Source: an uncultured Eubacteriales bacterium (lineage in GTDB: Bacteria > Bacillota > Clostridia > Oscillospirales > CAG-272). From it: 7,477 nt of DNA. The stretch spans positions 1-7,477 of the forward strand of contig CATLAS010000034.1 in assembly GCA_949878535.1 (NCBI GenBank), given 5' to 3'. Position 1 is the first letter of the stretch; every line of letters begins with the position of its first letter. Below, one piece after another: positions 6,973 to 7,477 of the stretch. The notes below the pieces were generated by a model. That model saw only the letters and a list, made by a program, of their open reading frames with translations, made no database searches and was not told the origin of the DNA. The translations under genes were made by a program, and so were the position numbers.

Positions 6973-7003
6973 AAAAAACAGACCTATTGGGTCTGTTTTT
7001 TTT
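6973..7003 (+). terminator. Rho-independent terminator after mnmG
   Basis: CAGACC (6979-6984) pairs with GGTCTG (6990-6995) over a 5-base loop and is followed by eight T (6996-7003). Six A (6973-6978) precede the stem, so it can extend by A-U pairs and may also work in the reverse direction against transcripts from the convergent gene at the right edge. It begins 1 bp after the mnmG stop and ends the five-gene operon. Confidence 0.9.
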
Positions 7004-7009
7004 ATAAAA

Positions 7010-7186
7010 AAGCCTCCCTGTGCTGTGTAAAGAGAGATTCCCGCAAAGCGCAAATAAAGAAAGCCTCCTTGTGCAAAGGAGGAAAAACGAATCCCTGTGA
7101 CATATCGCAGAGCACAAACAGAAAAGGCCTTCTTGTGCATAGGAGGAAAAATGAATCCCTGTGGCATGGTCACAGAGCACAAACAG
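7010..7186. repeat. Tandem right-type hairpin units downstream of mnmG
   Basis: Three units lie at about 7010-7059, 7061-7121 and 7124-7186. The second and third are 61-63 bp, share CTTGTGCA loops flanked by CCTCCTT/AAGGAGG-type arms, a middle ATCCCTGTG...CAGAGCACAAACAG, and align along their full length. The first is more divergent and keeps a tail like GCGCAAATAAAG. Tails match those of the 194-283 units before rimO, so both arrays belong to one family and have the same orientation. The third unit's second palindrome is CTGTG / CACAG. No gene is supported here; short frames across it are repeat-derived. Confidence 0.8.
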
Positions 7187-7190
7187 AAAA

Positions 7191-7317
7191 AAGGCCCCCT
7201 TGTGTAAAGGGGGCTGTCACAGCTTGCTGTGACTGGGGGATTGTTAAGCTAAACTGTCAATATGCAGAATACTTAAAATGATAGTAAAACAATCCCTCAA
7301 ACAGCTCCCTATGGAGC
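7191..7317. mobile_element. MITE-like inverted-repeat element B, right arm decayed
   Basis: The left arm (7191-7244) has the conserved outer hairpin CCCCCTT/AAGGGGG and an inner perfect hairpin GTCACAG-CTTG-CTGTGAC (7216-7233), and ends GGGGGATTGT. A 44-bp core (7245-7288) follows, then ACAATCCCTC (7289-7298) opens the right arm. The right arm is short: only one weak hairpin, GCTCC-CTAT-GGAGC (7304-7317), is seen before unrelated sequence. The core resembles that of element A only when reversed: AAATGATAG at 7276-7284 and AACTGTC at 7252-7258 are inverted matches to 337-345 and the GGCAGTT at 363-369, with the same spacing. No coding capacity. Confidence 0.65.
7304..7317 (-). terminator. Possible weak terminator for the convergent gene
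   Basis: On the minus strand GCTCC-ATAG-GGAGC is followed by TGTTTGAGGGATTGTTTT. The 5-bp GC-rich stem lies about 45 bp past the stop of the minus-strand gene, but the T-run is broken. It may simply be the remnant right arm of element B; the reverse activity of the mnmG terminator is an alternative stop. Confidence 0.25.
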
Positions 7318-7349
7318 CCGCACAGCGGATCCTCACATGGTAGCCTTTT

Positions 7350-7361
7350 GTTTGTACAAAC
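7350..7361. repeat. 12-bp perfect palindrome beside the minus-strand stop
   Basis: GTTTGTACAAAC is a perfect 12-bp palindrome ending at the base just outside the TTA (stop) of the convergent gene. It has no loop, so it fits a dimeric protein site better than an RNA hairpin; it may also be chance. Confidence 0.35.
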
Positions 7362-7477
7362 TTACGCAAAAACGATTTCCTTACCGCTTGCAGAGGAATC
7401 ATAAATTCCCTGCATAATTTTGGACGTTTTAATTGCATAGTCGATGTGGGAACGTTCCTTCTCACCGGTGCGGATAC
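7362..7477 (-). CDS. Partial CDS, C-terminus of a probable Gfo/Idh/MocA oxidoreductase
   Basis: Reading leftward from the window edge, 37 codons run without a break to a TAA stop (complement of 7362-7364). The peptide contains IRTGEKERSHIDYAIKTSK and then IMQGIYDSSASGKEIVFA. A C-terminal helix with the pattern 'A-x-x-x-x-K-I-M-x-G-I-Y-x-S-A-x-x-G-K-E-I' followed by a short beta end is typical of Gfo/Idh/MocA NAD(P)-dependent sugar oxidoreductases. The catalytic and nucleotide-binding parts lie outside the window, so substrate and integrity cannot be judged. It is transcribed toward mnmG, making the intervening repeat region a convergent intergenic space. It is cut off by the window, not evidently broken. 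Confidence 0.6.
   Translation of the reverse strand, partial: IRTGEKERSHIDYAIKTSKIMQGIYDSSASGKEIVFA

Overview
The window looks like chromosomal DNA from a low-GC-lineage Bacillota, most likely an anaerobic gut Clostridia of the Oscillospiraceae/Ruminococcaceae type. The evidence is AGGA-type ribosome binding sites, TTG as well as ATG starts, protein sequences that fit clostridial RimO, YycJ/WalJ-like, RlmH and MnmG families, and palindromic interspersed repeats whose arms carry a CCCTTGTGCAAAGGG-like hairpin. From memory such repeats are common in that group. The species assignment is inference.

Layout: positions 1-595 are a dense array of short hairpin repeats. It holds two kinds of tandem unit (a 52-bp 'left' unit and a 45-bp 'right' unit) around a roughly 150-bp inverted-repeat, MITE-like element at 284-435. 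From 637 to 6971 there is one plus-strand operon of five genes: rimO, a WalJ/YycJ-type metallo-beta-lactamase-fold nuclease, rlmH, a membrane-anchored WG-repeat protein and mnmG. The first three overlap by 4 bp at ATGA junctions, and the last two follow gaps of 32 and 26 bp. An intrinsic terminator closes the operon at 6973-7003. A second array of the same repeat family (7010-7317) follows, with a related inverted element whose core lies in the opposite orientation. At the right edge a convergent minus-strand gene enters (C-terminal 37 codons only), probably a Gfo/Idh/MocA-family oxidoreductase.

How the genes fit together: three of the five enzymes modify components that meet at the ribosomal decoding centre. 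RimO methylthiolates an Asp of ribosomal protein S12, RlmH methylates pseudouridine 1915 in helix 69 of 23S rRNA, and MnmG installs the U34 wobble modification on tRNA. The nuclease beside rlmH keeps a neighbourhood familiar from other Bacillota. The WG-repeat protein is the outlier: its N-terminal membrane anchor and long exported region have no obvious link to translation.

The coding genes are ordinary and appear intact. The least explained part is the repeat family that brackets the operon. Its hairpins change sequence from copy to copy while keeping base pairing, it has tandemly amplified arms, and it directly abuts the operon's 5' leader.
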